The translations under genes were made by a program, and so were the position numbers. A stretch of DNA of 10,003 bases, taken from Hepatocystis sp. ex Piliocolobus tephrosceles (Eukaryota > Apicomplexa > Aconoidasida > Haemosporida > Plasmodiidae). The notes below the pieces were generated by a model that searched no databases, was not told the origin of the DNA, and saw only the letters and a list, made by a program, of their open reading frames with translations. The stretch spans positions 22,501 through 32,503 of the forward strand of contig CABPSV020000082.1 in NCBI GenBank assembly GCA_902459845.2, written 5' to 3'. Below are positions 1-8,077 of this stretch, piece after piece; position 1 is the stretch's first letter; every line of letters starts with the position of its first letter.

Positions 1-616
1 CACCAAAAGTTATAGTTTCATGTAATATTTCGTCAATGAACGATAGTTTATTTTTTTTACTATTTTTATTAAATGTTTTAACTATTTCTAGCAATTCTTC
101 TTTACAAGCATTACATGTAGTAATATAAAAAATTGTATTAGTTTTCAAAAAAAAAGAAATTTGATAAAAATAATCTTGCTGTTTATTGTTCATAAAAAAG
201 ATGTCAAAAGTTCCTTTATCATTTATTAAGTCATATTGTTTCATTAATTTCGTATTAGTACTTATTTCCTTCTCTATATCGTATATATCTAAAACTTGTA
301 CATAAATATCCTTTTGTTTATTACATTGAAAAAACTGTTTAGCTAGTTTAATAGCCGTATTAGAAAAATCAAAACCATACAAATTTGTAAACCCTTTTTT
401 ATACAACTTATGTAAAAATAAACCATTACCACAGCCTATATCTAATATTGTTATATTTTTATTATTCATATATTTTTTATCAATATAATTTATTATTTTA
501 TCACAATTTTGTTCAAACCATTCTTCTAATTCTACATTCGATTCTTCATAGTTTTCTTTTTCATTTGTATATATATTTTCCCAATAACTCAGTTTATGTA
601 GGTCGGACGACGACAT
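1..616 (-). CDS. EFM4: eEF1A lysine methyltransferase, METTL10/EFM4-like, 3' end cut by window edge
   Basis: Frame read on the minus strand from ATG 616-614; 205 residues are visible and the frame is still open at base 1. The start is the first ATG, because an in-frame TAA lies at 625-623. Residues 57-65 (ILDIGCGNG) are SAM-binding motif I. Residues 81-85 (GFDFS) are the following acidic strand end. Residues 133-138 (DKGTFD) are the signature seen in the METTL10/EFM4 group in place of a plain motif II or IV. Residues 165-169 (ITTCN) sit where the family has an Ser/Thr-Cys-Asn block. The N-terminus has the family's Tyr-Trp (11-12) and an acidic Glu-Glu-Trp-Phe (31-34). Family members methylate one lysine of elongation factor eEF1A, in the cytosol, using S-adenosylmethionine. 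From the family's usual length, probably only a few dozen residues or fewer are missing. No intron is visible. The substrate is inferred from family membership, and another member of the seven-beta-strand lysine methyltransferases remains possible. Confidence 0.8.
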   Translation of the reverse strand, partial: MSSSDLHKLSYWENIYTNEKENYEESNVELEEWFEQNCDKIINYIDKKYMNNKNITILDIGCGNGLFLHKLYKKGFTNLYGFDFSNTAIKLAKQFFQCNKQKDIYVQVLDIYDIEKEISTNTKLMKQYDLINDKGTFDIFFMNNKQQDYFYQISFFLKTNTIFYITTCNACKEELLEIVKTFNKNSKKNKLSFIDEILHETITFG

Positions 617-715
617 GTTTTTTTATTTTTAATTCTTTATGAAAAAAAAATATATATATAGTTTTAAGCTTTTAATTTGAGTTTCTCTTTCAGCTGGTTA
701 ATTAAAACTTTTTTT

Positions 716-888
716 TCTTTTTTAATCAATCTATTTTTTTTCTTTTTTAATCAATCTATTTTTTCCGTTTTTAATCAATCTATTTTTTTCTTTTTTAATC
801 AATCTATTTTTTCGTTTTTAATCAATCTATTTTTCCGTTTTTAATCAATCTATTTTTTCGTTTTTAATCAATCTATTTTTCCGTTTTT
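716..888. repeat. Tandem array of 23-25 bp units, 7 copies
   Basis: The core AATCAATCTAT starts at 724, 749, 773, 797, 820, 843 and 866, giving spacings of 25, 24, 24, 23, 23 and 23. Units are joined by T runs interrupted by C, CG or CCG. Two decayed relatives follow, near 899 (AATCAAACTAAT) and 928 (AATCAACACG). The array lies about 100-270 bp upstream of the methyltransferase ATG, and on that gene's sense strand it is A-rich with a GATTGATT core. It is therefore probably in the 5' leader or core promoter. Length differences come from the T runs, consistent with slippage. Confidence 0.95.
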
Positions 889-947
889 CTTTTATTTTAA
901 TCAAACTAATTATACAATTTCCTTTTTAATCAACACGATTTGATTAT

Positions 948-948
<1 letters not shown>

Positions 949-982
<34 letters not shown>
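949..982. repeat. Poly(T) tract, 34 T
   Basis: Uninterrupted run of T (A on the sense strand of the methyltransferase gene), about 330 bp upstream of its ATG. Such poly(dA:dT) tracts are known to disfavour nucleosomes. Length is likely polymorphic, and assembly error is possible. Confidence 0.95.
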
Positions 983-1650
983 CTACTTGAAATAATGTTA
1001 CATTGCGGTATATGCGACATAAAAGCAGTATATACATATATATATACAATACATATGATAACATATATTATTTGCATATTTGTATGGATAATGCAATTAA
1101 TATTTGTATTAACGGTTATACGTTATATTTTTTGTAGATTATTCTATGCTGAACCATTTCACAAGTTTGTACAGAAAAATAAAAAAAAATAAAAAAATAA
1201 AATAAGAGTTGAACTATTTTAAATAAAGCCATTTTGTACAGCTGAAAAAAAAAAAAAAATATCAATACCAATATCAATATTTATTTTTTTTATTTTTATA
1301 AATTAATTTTTGTTTTTTTTTTGTTTTTTTAAGAAAAGCTCATATAAAAATCATTTACTTAAAATTTTAAGTTTCTTTAGTTTTGTCAACATTTTAGGTT
1401 GATGTGTGGAAAAAATTAACTCATAAAAAAAATATAACAAACAAATAAATAAATGATAAAATAATACTTCTGTGGTTTTTGATACAATATTAATATGTAA
1501 ATTAATAAAAATATACAAAAAGAAAATTAACATTGTACTTAATTATTGTCTACTTATATAGACATATTTGTACATTCATGTGCATGTATACATATATAAG
1601 AACATACGTATATCTTTACATATACCTTTTTTACAAATTGAAACTAAACC

Positions 1651-1715
1651 ATTTTTATAACTAGAATTTTTATAACTAGCATTTTTATAACTAGCATTTT
1701 TATAACTAGCATTTT
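1651..1715. repeat. 15 bp tandem array, 4 copies plus a partial fifth
   Basis: The unit ATTTTTATAACTAGC occupies 1651-1665 (last base A instead of C), 1666-1680, 1681-1695 and 1696-1710, followed by ATTTT. The copies are almost identical, which suggests recent expansion. Intergenic, with no coding frame evident. Confidence 0.95.
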
Positions 1716-1826
1716 AAATAAATAAAAAAAAATAAAAAGTAATTTATAATTACTTCTGAAGAAAAATACTCTGTCCCTAGTTTTTTGAATTTTTGAGTTC
1801 TTTAGTTAATATGATCATTTATTTTT

Positions 1827-1991
1827 TAAACTTTACATTTTAAACTTTACATTTTAAACTTTACATTTTAAACTTTACATTTTAAACTTTACATTTTAAA
1901 CTTTACATTTTAAACTTTACAGTTTAAACTTTATATTTTAAACGTTATATTTTAAACGTTTTATTTTAAACGTTATATTTTAAACTTTATA
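1827..1991. repeat. 14 bp tandem array, 12 copies with a divergence gradient
   Basis: The unit TAAACTTTACATTT starts every 14 bases from 1827 to 1981. The first six copies (1827-1910) are identical. The seventh ends AGTT, then CATTT becomes TATTT, and the copies starting at 1939, 1953 and 1967 carry AACGTT in place of AACTTT. Each junction makes a TTTAAA palindrome. The period is not a multiple of three, so this is not coding. The uniform left half and diverged right half suggest that expansion is active at the left end. Confidence 0.97.
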
Positions 1992-2363
1992 GTGTGAAAT
2001 AATTATATGCTGATACAATTAAATTTTTTAACTATATTATATTATCTATCCCGTAACGTAAGGCAATACAATACAACATATTTTTAAAAACTAGGGATTT
2101 TAAATATATAAAAGAGGATGATGTTGTTTTTTTAAAAAAAAAAACTTATTATGTGTTTATTTAAATTATGACAAAAATTGCTTAAAAAAGTATATGAAAC
2201 GAATAATAAGTAAATCATAAAGGGTGTATATATAATGTAGAATAATAATATATATAAATGAGCACATTGAATATATTATATACATATACATACGTATATA
2301 ATATATACATATGTATATATATATGTATTTATTCTTTTTTTATGTTCACATTTTATATGGATA

Positions 2364-2366
<3 letters not shown>

Positions 2367-2417
<51 letters not shown>

Positions 2418-2431
2418 GATTTTTTTTTTTT
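2367..2431. repeat. (AT)17 microsatellite followed by T tracts
   Basis: Perfect AT dinucleotide repeat 2367-2400, running directly into a T run to 2417, then GA and another T run 2420-2431. Self-complementary and able to extrude a cruciform or hairpin. The repeat explains an apparent Tyr-Ile open frame on the minus strand here, which is not a gene. Confidence 0.95.
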
Positions 2432-2496
2432 CATGTAACATTTAATTATGTATGTATATATGTAATTTTTAAAGAAAATGCAATTGTGCACGCGTA

Positions 2497-2499
<3 letters not shown>

Positions 2500-2537
<38 letters not shown>
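2500..2537. repeat. (AT)19 microsatellite
   Basis: Perfect dinucleotide run preceded by TATGA, the same lead-in as the (AT)17 run at 2367. The two may be a duplicated pair that has diverged in between. A short GC-containing patch (GTGCACGCGT, 2486-2495) sits just before it. Confidence 0.93.
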
Positions 2538-2540
<3 letters not shown>

Positions 2541-2749
2541 ATGTATATATACATATAAATGTATAATCAAATCATTACAAAAAAAAAATATATACATATA
2601 TAAACATGCATACATACATGCACATGTTAATATGGAAATGTTCGTTTACCTTCATTTATCAAAAATGAGGATTTTTAATTAGGTAAAAAAATAAAATAAA
2701 TCAATAGATAGATAAAATAATATTTTATACACTTTACACTGTGCATACT

Positions 2750-2782
<33 letters not shown>

Positions 2783-2790
2783 GTATATAT
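2750..2790. repeat. AT microsatellite with ATGTAT variants
   Basis: AT dinucleotides to 2772, followed by two ATGTATAT units. Lies about 240 bp downstream of the stop codon of the RRM gene, so it is 3' UTR or just beyond. Confidence 0.9.
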
Positions 2791-3029
2791 GTACTACATA
2801 AGTGTAAGCAAAATTGTATTTAAAAATGTTCTCAGTTATACATGTTTGCTAATTTATGGTAAGTATATATACATTAAATATGTATAAATTAATCAGATTT
2901 TATAATATTCAAAAAAGTATAAAGAGATATAGATAAATTGGTGTGATTCGGAATAAACACATTTCCCAAAACATTGTGCCTGTTTGCGGCTTTCTTTTTT
3001 TTTTTTTCTTTTTTTTTTCCTTTTATTTT

Positions 3030-4235
3030 TTAGTATCTGGGATTGCTATAAAATAAATTAAAACCATCTACCCCGTTCGGGTAATTAAACTGAAAGCCCT
3101 GTGGCATATTAGAATATGCATTTGGCATAAATGATAAAGGGTAATTAAAATTGTTTGTTGTATCATATTCATGTTGATATATAGGATTTCTTCGAACGAC
3201 ATTATTACGATTGATTAAATTATTTTTTAAATAATAATTAAAATTATTATTTTTTTTTAAATAAATTGGATTATTTGTATATTTTTTAAAATTTTGTGCA
3301 ACAGCAAAATGTAAAAACACTACTCTATTATCAATAATACGCTCAGGATGTTGCATAACTTTAAATGCCTCTGTAGCAGTAGAAAAAGTTAAAAAACCAT
3401 ATCCTTTAGATTTACCATCGTTGTCGTGTATAATAACACATTCTTCTAATTTACCATATTTTTCAAATATACTTTTTAAAGTTTCTTCAGTTGTTTTTTG
3501 TGATAAATTTCTTACAAATAATTTATTTTGATAATGATCTGTGAAAGGATCTGCTACTAGTTTTACATATAATTCTTTATTATTTAATACATGATTACTT
3601 TTTAAACAAGTTTGTACAGAATCTATAGATTTAAATGTAATAAAACCATATCCTTTAGATCTTCCAGCTTTTTCCCTAACTATAATACCATCTTCTATTT
3701 CACCAAATGTTTCAAAATATTTTATAAATTCTTCATCTTGTGTACTAAACGGAATATTGCGTATGATTAATCTACGAGTAGATGGTGATAAAGCAACTGC
3801 TTCAGTACATTTATCTTTTATATCTTGATGTATTAATGCTGCTGTAGCTAGTATATCTATTAAGTACTCTTTAGATAAAGGAGCTATTAATCTTCTTAAA
3901 GTTTCAGCTTCTAACTCTTCTTCATCACTAATACTTTTTTTTATTATCGTTTCTTCACCTTCATTATTATCTTCGTATATACTTTTTTTATCATCTGAAT
4001 AATGTGTATTGTCACTAGTATTGTCATTTTTTACATCCTTTTTATCATCATTTTTATCATCATTTTTATCATCATTTTTATCATCATTTTTGTTTTCATT
4101 TGTACTGTCCTTCGTACTATCGTTCGTATTATCATTCGTGATATCCTTCAAGTTGTCCTCCCTTTTTTCCTTCGAGTTATCTTTCGAGTTGTCGTTTAAC
4201 ATTTCGTCCTTATCTTTACTCATAGTATCACTCAT
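3030..4235 (-). CDS. Two-RRM RNA-binding protein, UBA2/hnRNP-like
   Basis: Intact single-exon frame of 401 residues. ATG 4235 is the first start, with an in-frame TAA at 4250-4248; a second Met is residue 5. Residues 1-110 are hydrophilic, built of Asp/Asn/Lys/Thr tetrads and then an acidic stretch. Residues 113-150 form a helical pre-RRM segment containing Leu-Ile-Ala-Pro-Leu-Ser-Lys. RRM1 spans about 155-228, with RNP2 LIIRNI at 156-161 and RNP1 KGYGFITF at 194-201. RRM2 spans about 238-315, with RNP2 LFVRNL at 239-244 and RNP1 KGYGFLTF at 277-284. Residues 320-401 are rich in Asn, Tyr, Phe and Pro, prion-like in character. Both RNP1 motifs keep the aromatic residues that stack on RNA. The pre-RRM segment and the twin RRMs recall plant UBA2-type proteins, which bind U-rich mRNA; that link is from memory of the family. 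The cellular role here (splicing, stability or translational control) is not shown by the sequence. Confidence 0.95.
   Translation of the reverse strand: MSDTMSKDKDEMLNDNSKDNSKEKREDNLKDITNDNTNDSTKDSTNENKNDDKNDDKNDDKNDDKKDVKNDNTSDNTHYSDDKKSIYEDNNEGEETIIKKSISDEEELEAETLRRLIAPLSKEYLIDILATAALIHQDIKDKCTEAVALSPSTRRLIIRNIPFSTQDEEFIKYFETFGEIEDGIIVREKAGRSKGYGFITFKSIDSVQTCLKSNHVLNNKELYVKLVADPFTDHYQNKLFVRNLSQKTTEETLKSIFEKYGKLEECVIIHDNDGKSKGYGFLTFSTATEAFKVMQHPERIIDNRVVFLHFAVAQNFKKYTNNPIYLKKNNNFNYYLKNNLINRNNVVRRNPIYQHEYDTTNNFNYPLSFMPNAYSNMPQGFQFNYPNGVDGFNLFYSNPRY
4039..4091 (-). repeat. 12 bp coding tandem repeat (Asn-Asp-Asp-Lys)
   Basis: Four perfect 12 bp units (plus strand TTTTTATCATCA) at 4039-4086, plus five bases of a fifth. 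They encode residues 49-64 of the RRM protein as repeated Asn-Asp-Asp-Lys. Weaker tetrads continue on both sides. Because the period is a multiple of three, length changes keep the frame, and all frames on the opposite strand stay open, which creates false antisense frames between 4002 and 4275. Confidence 0.95.
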
Positions 4236-4400
4236 ATCGATTTCAGTTTATTTCGTATGTTCACAAATGTATTAATATATAAAAGTTTTTTACATAAACA
4301 TAATAGCCATATATGTATATACATACATATACGTATGGTTATATATATATATATATGTACATACATATATGTACTATATACTCTTTTAATTTGTCTGCTA

Positions 4401-4431
<31 letters not shown>

Positions 4432-5093
4432 ATTCGAATTTAATTTTAAAAAATATTATCAAATTATAAGTCAAATGCATTAATTTTTTTTTTTTTTTTA
4501 TGTAAACAAAAAAAAAATTAATAATTAAAAAATACTATATATGTATGTATATATATATATAGGACAAATTCTTTAAAATTATATATCCTGTTGTTGTCGC
4601 GCTTGTTCTAATTTATTTTATAAAAAATATAATATATATATGTACTTTTGGCGTTTAGTGATTATGTATAAATACATGCATTTTTTAAAAATAGTAGATC
4701 ATATTTAAAACTATCAAAAATGTATTAAATTTATAAAATATTATAGTATATTATAGTATATTATAATATATATTTTCATAATTTTAATTATAATTAAAAA
4801 AAAAAAAAAAAAAAAAAAAGTTTAAAACAACTATAGAATAAATGCAGCTTGTTTATGTTGTTTTTTGATAGGGCATCAACTTGTTAAAATAAAATATATG
4901 AATATATAAAACATATATACATTAATATAGATATAAATCTATTTATTTAATTAATTATATATGTATATATATATGCATAAAAATCGGGAAACAATTTTGT
5001 ACAAAATGTTTTTTTTCTTTAAAAATAAAAAAAAAAAAAAAAAAAATGAAAGAGCAGTAATAATATAGTTCCTACAATAACAAAATTGAGTTC

Positions 5094-5177
5094 AGCAAAT
5101 AGAATTAAGCAAAAGAAATTAAAAAAATAAAATCAAGCAAATAAAATTAAACAAATAAAATTAAGCAAATAAAATTA
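5094..5177. repeat. 14 bp tandem array, 6 copies
   Basis: The unit AGCAAATAAAATTA begins at 5094, 5108, 5122, 5136, 5150 and 5164. Copies 4 and 6 match the consensus exactly, copies 1 and 5 differ by one base, and copies 2 and 3 are more diverged. Same period as the 1827-1991 array but unrelated sequence. Intergenic and non-coding. Confidence 0.93.
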
Positions 5178-5586
5178 CGTAAATATTAAATATGTATGGT
5201 TGTATAATCATAATAACATAAGTTTACATTATTATTTATATAATCATATGAATATAAATTTAAAAAAAAAAAAAAAAAAAGAGGCAAGATGAAAAAGCTT
5301 CAGCAAATTCAATTGAAAAAAAAAAAAATAAATAAATAAGAGAAAAATATTACATAAATTTATAAAAAACATGTTTTGATAATAATTTTTTTTTTAATTT
5401 TAACATATGAATTTATTAAATTTTTATTAGGCTCTTTATGTATACAAATAAAATAATTAAAATTATATGTATATAAAATATATATATATATATATATTTA
5501 TAATAATATTGTATTTAATTTTTTAATACAAACCATATAAAAACTGCTAGCTCGTTCTGAATAAAAAAGCACTTTCAATATATTAA

Positions 5587-5587
<1 letters not shown>

Positions 5588-5622
<35 letters not shown>
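5588..5622. repeat. Poly(A) tract, 35 A
   Basis: Longest A run in the divergent spacer. It is complementary to the T47 run that begins 175 bases to its right, so a single strand could pair the two. Confidence 0.95.
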
Positions 5623-5626
<4 letters not shown>

Positions 5627-5796
5627 TCATTATAGGTTTGCTGATATATATAAATATATATACATAAAATCACAAAACATAAGAAACAAATTTAATTATA
5701 ACAACAAAGCAGCTTCAAAAATATGGAAAATGAAACATTTATATATTTAAAAAAAAAAAAAATATATGCATTCTTAAATAATTACTTGTTTTTTTG

Positions 5797-5797
<1 letters not shown>

Positions 5798-5844
<47 letters not shown>
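5798..5844. repeat. Poly(T) tract, 47 T
   Basis: Longest homopolymer in the window, flanked on the left by TTTTTGC and on the right by GCTTTT. A third tract of 37 T follows at 5991-6027. Exact lengths are uncertain with most sequencing methods. Confidence 0.95.
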
Positions 5845-5847
<3 letters not shown>

Positions 5848-5977
5848 TTTCCTATAAATTATTATATTCACCGTTACATATATACTACTCCTATGCTTGT
5901 GTATATTTATATACTTAAAAAATATATACATTGGTAGGTAAAAATAATATTTAAAAAAAGTTCATCACATTAAAAAG

Positions 5978-5986
5978 GTGCATGCT
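5978..5986. promoter_or_regulatory. Possible ApiAP2 site cluster GGTGCATGC
   Basis: Overlapping GTGCA and GCATGC words in an otherwise A/T-only stretch between two long T tracts. GTGCA-type sites are known for AP2-I and SIP2, and GCATGC for AP2-Sp and AP2-EXP. Position in a divergent promoter region is suitable, but a nine-base match alone is weak evidence. A further GCATGC is at 9123-9128. Confidence 0.25.
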
Positions 5987-5988
5987 TT

Positions 5989-6030
<42 letters not shown>

Positions 6031-7164
6031 ATTTGGATTTAATTAAAAGGTTTTTACAAATTAAAAGTATATATATATATGTATATAATATATTCATATT
6101 GGTATATAAATAAACCCTACTTATATTCTTCAATATATAAAACTTAATATTATTTAAAAAAAAAGAAAAAAGGTATCAGATATAAAATTTGCCAAGTTGA
6201 GCTTTTTCTTTTATTTTTTTTGGCAGTTTTTTCAAATTATAAATGCTTTAATTTTTTTTTTTTTTTTTTTTTTAAAATAAAATAAACTAAGAGAAACGCG
6301 ATAAAGCAGGATACAATAAAACATAATGAGATAAAATGAAATAAAAAAAATACTAATATTCACTTGCATATGTGTTTGAGTATGTATGTTATATACAATA
6401 ACCAGATGGGTCAATATAAAATAAAATATGATTATTTATGTTACAGTCAATTCTCTTTTTTAATAAGAAATAATCTTTTTTTAGTCTATTAAAAAAAAAA
6501 AAAAAAAAACACAAGAAAGATACATTTTGCGTAATAGATACACTATTCTTTTTTTTTTCTTGTACTAACATTTTCTTTAGTGCTTTTAAAAAAAATAATA
6601 ATAGTAAATGCATAACATAAATAATAATTTTATACCATTATTTCAAAGATCAAAATATAATAAAGAAAGGTACAGTATTAATAGTATATTCCACGTGTCC
6701 ATTTGTTAAAGAGCAAACCAAAAATAGATATATATATGTGTGTGTATTTTTACATAATTATATACGTACATACTTAATAGCTATATAACCTTATTTTCAC
6801 ATTATCATAGTTTTACAAAACATAAGAAACCAATGTTCTAGTAGCGCAATACAAAAAATAAAAAAAAAATCATAACTCTTTTGTAATATTAGTTTGTTTA
6901 GACCTTTATGAAAAACATTAAATAGTACGTTCTTATATATTTATTTAAATATAAAATATATCTATTAGGATGAATATTTGCAATTCTAAGTTTTTTTTTT
7001 TTTTTTGCCTCTCTTACGCTTTTGTTTTTCTTATATATACAGCTAAATTATACAACATGCTAAACACTATTAATAACTGCTTTAACAAAATATAATATGA
7101 GTTATTTAAGTTACACTTATAATGATATAAATGCATAAATGTTAGAAAAAACAACTTTCTGATG

Positions 7165-7311
7165 GTAAAAGGAAGATTTTTCTTCTATATATACAATTTT
7201 TACAACGTTAAGCTAAGGGTTTATATGTAAACACGTGCATACATATATATATATATATATATATATACAATAAAATAAAACATTCATTTTTAATTGCATA
7301 TTTTTTTCCAG
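7165..7311 (+). other. Possible 5' leader intron of the TOM5-like gene
   Basis: A donor-like ATG|GTAAAA at 7165 and an acceptor-like tract TTTTTTTCCAG ending at 7311 bound 147 bases of AT-rich DNA, a usual size for a Plasmodium intron. No coding frame joins across it, so it could only be in a non-coding leader. It lies upstream of the T-to-A tract switch at 7411-7488 that I suspect marks the promoter, which counts against it. Confidence 0.2.
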
Positions 7312-7484
7312 GTTTACATATATTGTTTTTTTTTTTTTTTAGTCAGCTTATATTAAAAAAATTCTATTAGTAAAAAGATTTATTTAAATTTTTTTTTTTT
7401 TTTTTTTTTTTAATGTTTGATAACTTGTGCACATTACCATATGAAGTATATCCCCAATGTAAATATAATACATAAATTTTCAGC

Positions 7485-7487
<3 letters not shown>

Positions 7488-7536
<49 letters not shown>

Positions 7537-7576
7537 TACATATACAAATACATATACATATACATATACATATATA
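7488..7576. repeat. A33 tract, (TA)9 and CATATA hexamers
   Basis: Compound simple repeat: 33 A at 7488-7520, TA dinucleotides 7521-7538, then CATATA-type hexamers to about 7576. Located 500-590 bp upstream of the TOM5-like ATG. The T23 tract at 7389-7411 could pair with the A tract. Confidence 0.93.
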
Positions 7577-7760
7577 AATAAAACCGTTTAAATGATATGC
7601 GCATTTAAAAATTACAAATATTTACTTATAATTAAATATAAATAATAAAATCTCTTTTAAATAGAGAAAATTATTTTCGAACTTTGTAATTATTATTATA
7701 TATTTTTACATATAAGGCCACAATTAAACTTTTCAAAGTTTTGCGAGTTTACAAAAATAA

Positions 7761-7791
<31 letters not shown>

Positions 7792-8077
7792 ATCATAACA
7801 TATTTAATAATTAAAAAAATAATAGTAACTTTATTAGTTTTAATGTTATTAATCGTAAAAAAAATAACAGTAAACAAAATTAAATTAAAAGAATTTTGAT
7901 CTTTAAATTTTTTTTTATTATTGAAGACGATATATAAATATATATTTATCCTAATCGCATATATGCATTTAAAATAAACGAGCTGAAAGTAATATATACA
8001 CTTATTAGCATTTCTTTGAAATAGTTAAATCTATTGCTATATTATTATTTTATTTTAATTTTTTTTTTTTTTCGAAA

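Larger units (their letters stand above)
617..3029. other. Intergenic spacer between two minus-strand genes
   Basis: This 2.4 kb should hold the promoter and 5' leader of the methyltransferase gene on its left and the 3' UTR of the RRM gene on its right. It contains four tandem or microsatellite zones listed separately, a 34-T run and a 15-A run (1245-1259). No confident gene is seen. Two short membrane-like open frames occur, 995-1192 plus and 1351-1533 minus. Both are rich in Ile, Phe, Leu and Tyr, which is what random AT-rich DNA encodes, so neither is called. The last 100 bases before 3029 are pyrimidine-rich. Confidence 0.7.
4236..8077. other. Divergent intergenic spacer, 3.8 kb
   Basis: Lies between the starts of the leftward RRM gene and the rightward TOM5-like gene, so it must carry both promoters and 5' leaders. 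It is dominated by TATA/TATG microsatellite text and long homopolymers: T24 at 4401, A24 at 4796, A20 at 5027, A19 at 5262, A35 at 5588, T47 at 5798, T37 at 5991, T22 at 6252, A19 at 6491, T16 at 6991, T23 at 7389, A33 at 7488 and A27 at 7764. A short GC-bearing patch, GTTGTCGCGCTTG, is at 4594-4606. A 12 bp palindrome TTTTGTACAAAA is at 4995-5006. I found no convincing gene, tRNA or structured RNA. Confidence 0.7.

Noticed and set aside
448..642. Plus-strand open frame
   Set aside because: Antisense to the methyltransferase start region, whose minus-strand frame has clear family motifs; Phe/Leu/Tyr-rich as expected of an A-rich gene read backwards.
1351..1533. Minus-strand 60-residue hydrophobic frame
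   Set aside because: Composition of Phe, Leu, Ile, Tyr and Lys only, no motif, and no G+C rise; typical random reading of AT-rich DNA.
2117..2170. C/D box snoRNA suggested by GATGATG
   Set aside because: No D box CTGA at suitable spacing and no terminal stem.
2276..2554. Minus-strand 92-residue Tyr-Ile frame
   Set aside because: Encoded by (AT)n microsatellites and homopolymers; no non-repetitive coding content.
2789..2865. Short plus-strand exon with a perfect GGTAAGT donor at about 2858-2864
   Set aside because: No acceptor or following exon is visible on the plus strand before the oppositely oriented RRM gene; a single donor match is weak.
4002..4275. Two overlapping plus-strand open frames rich in Ser, Phe, Leu and Ile
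   Set aside because: Antisense reading of the 12 bp coding array, which keeps all opposite frames open.
6232..6613. Two overlapping minus-strand frames of 60 and 74 residues
   Set aside because: Both read through long A or T tracts as poly-Lys or poly-Phe and share no recognisable motif.
6692..6697. CACGTG palindrome as a regulatory site
   Set aside because: A single hexamer with no known Plasmodium factor that I can name with confidence and no repeated occurrence nearby.
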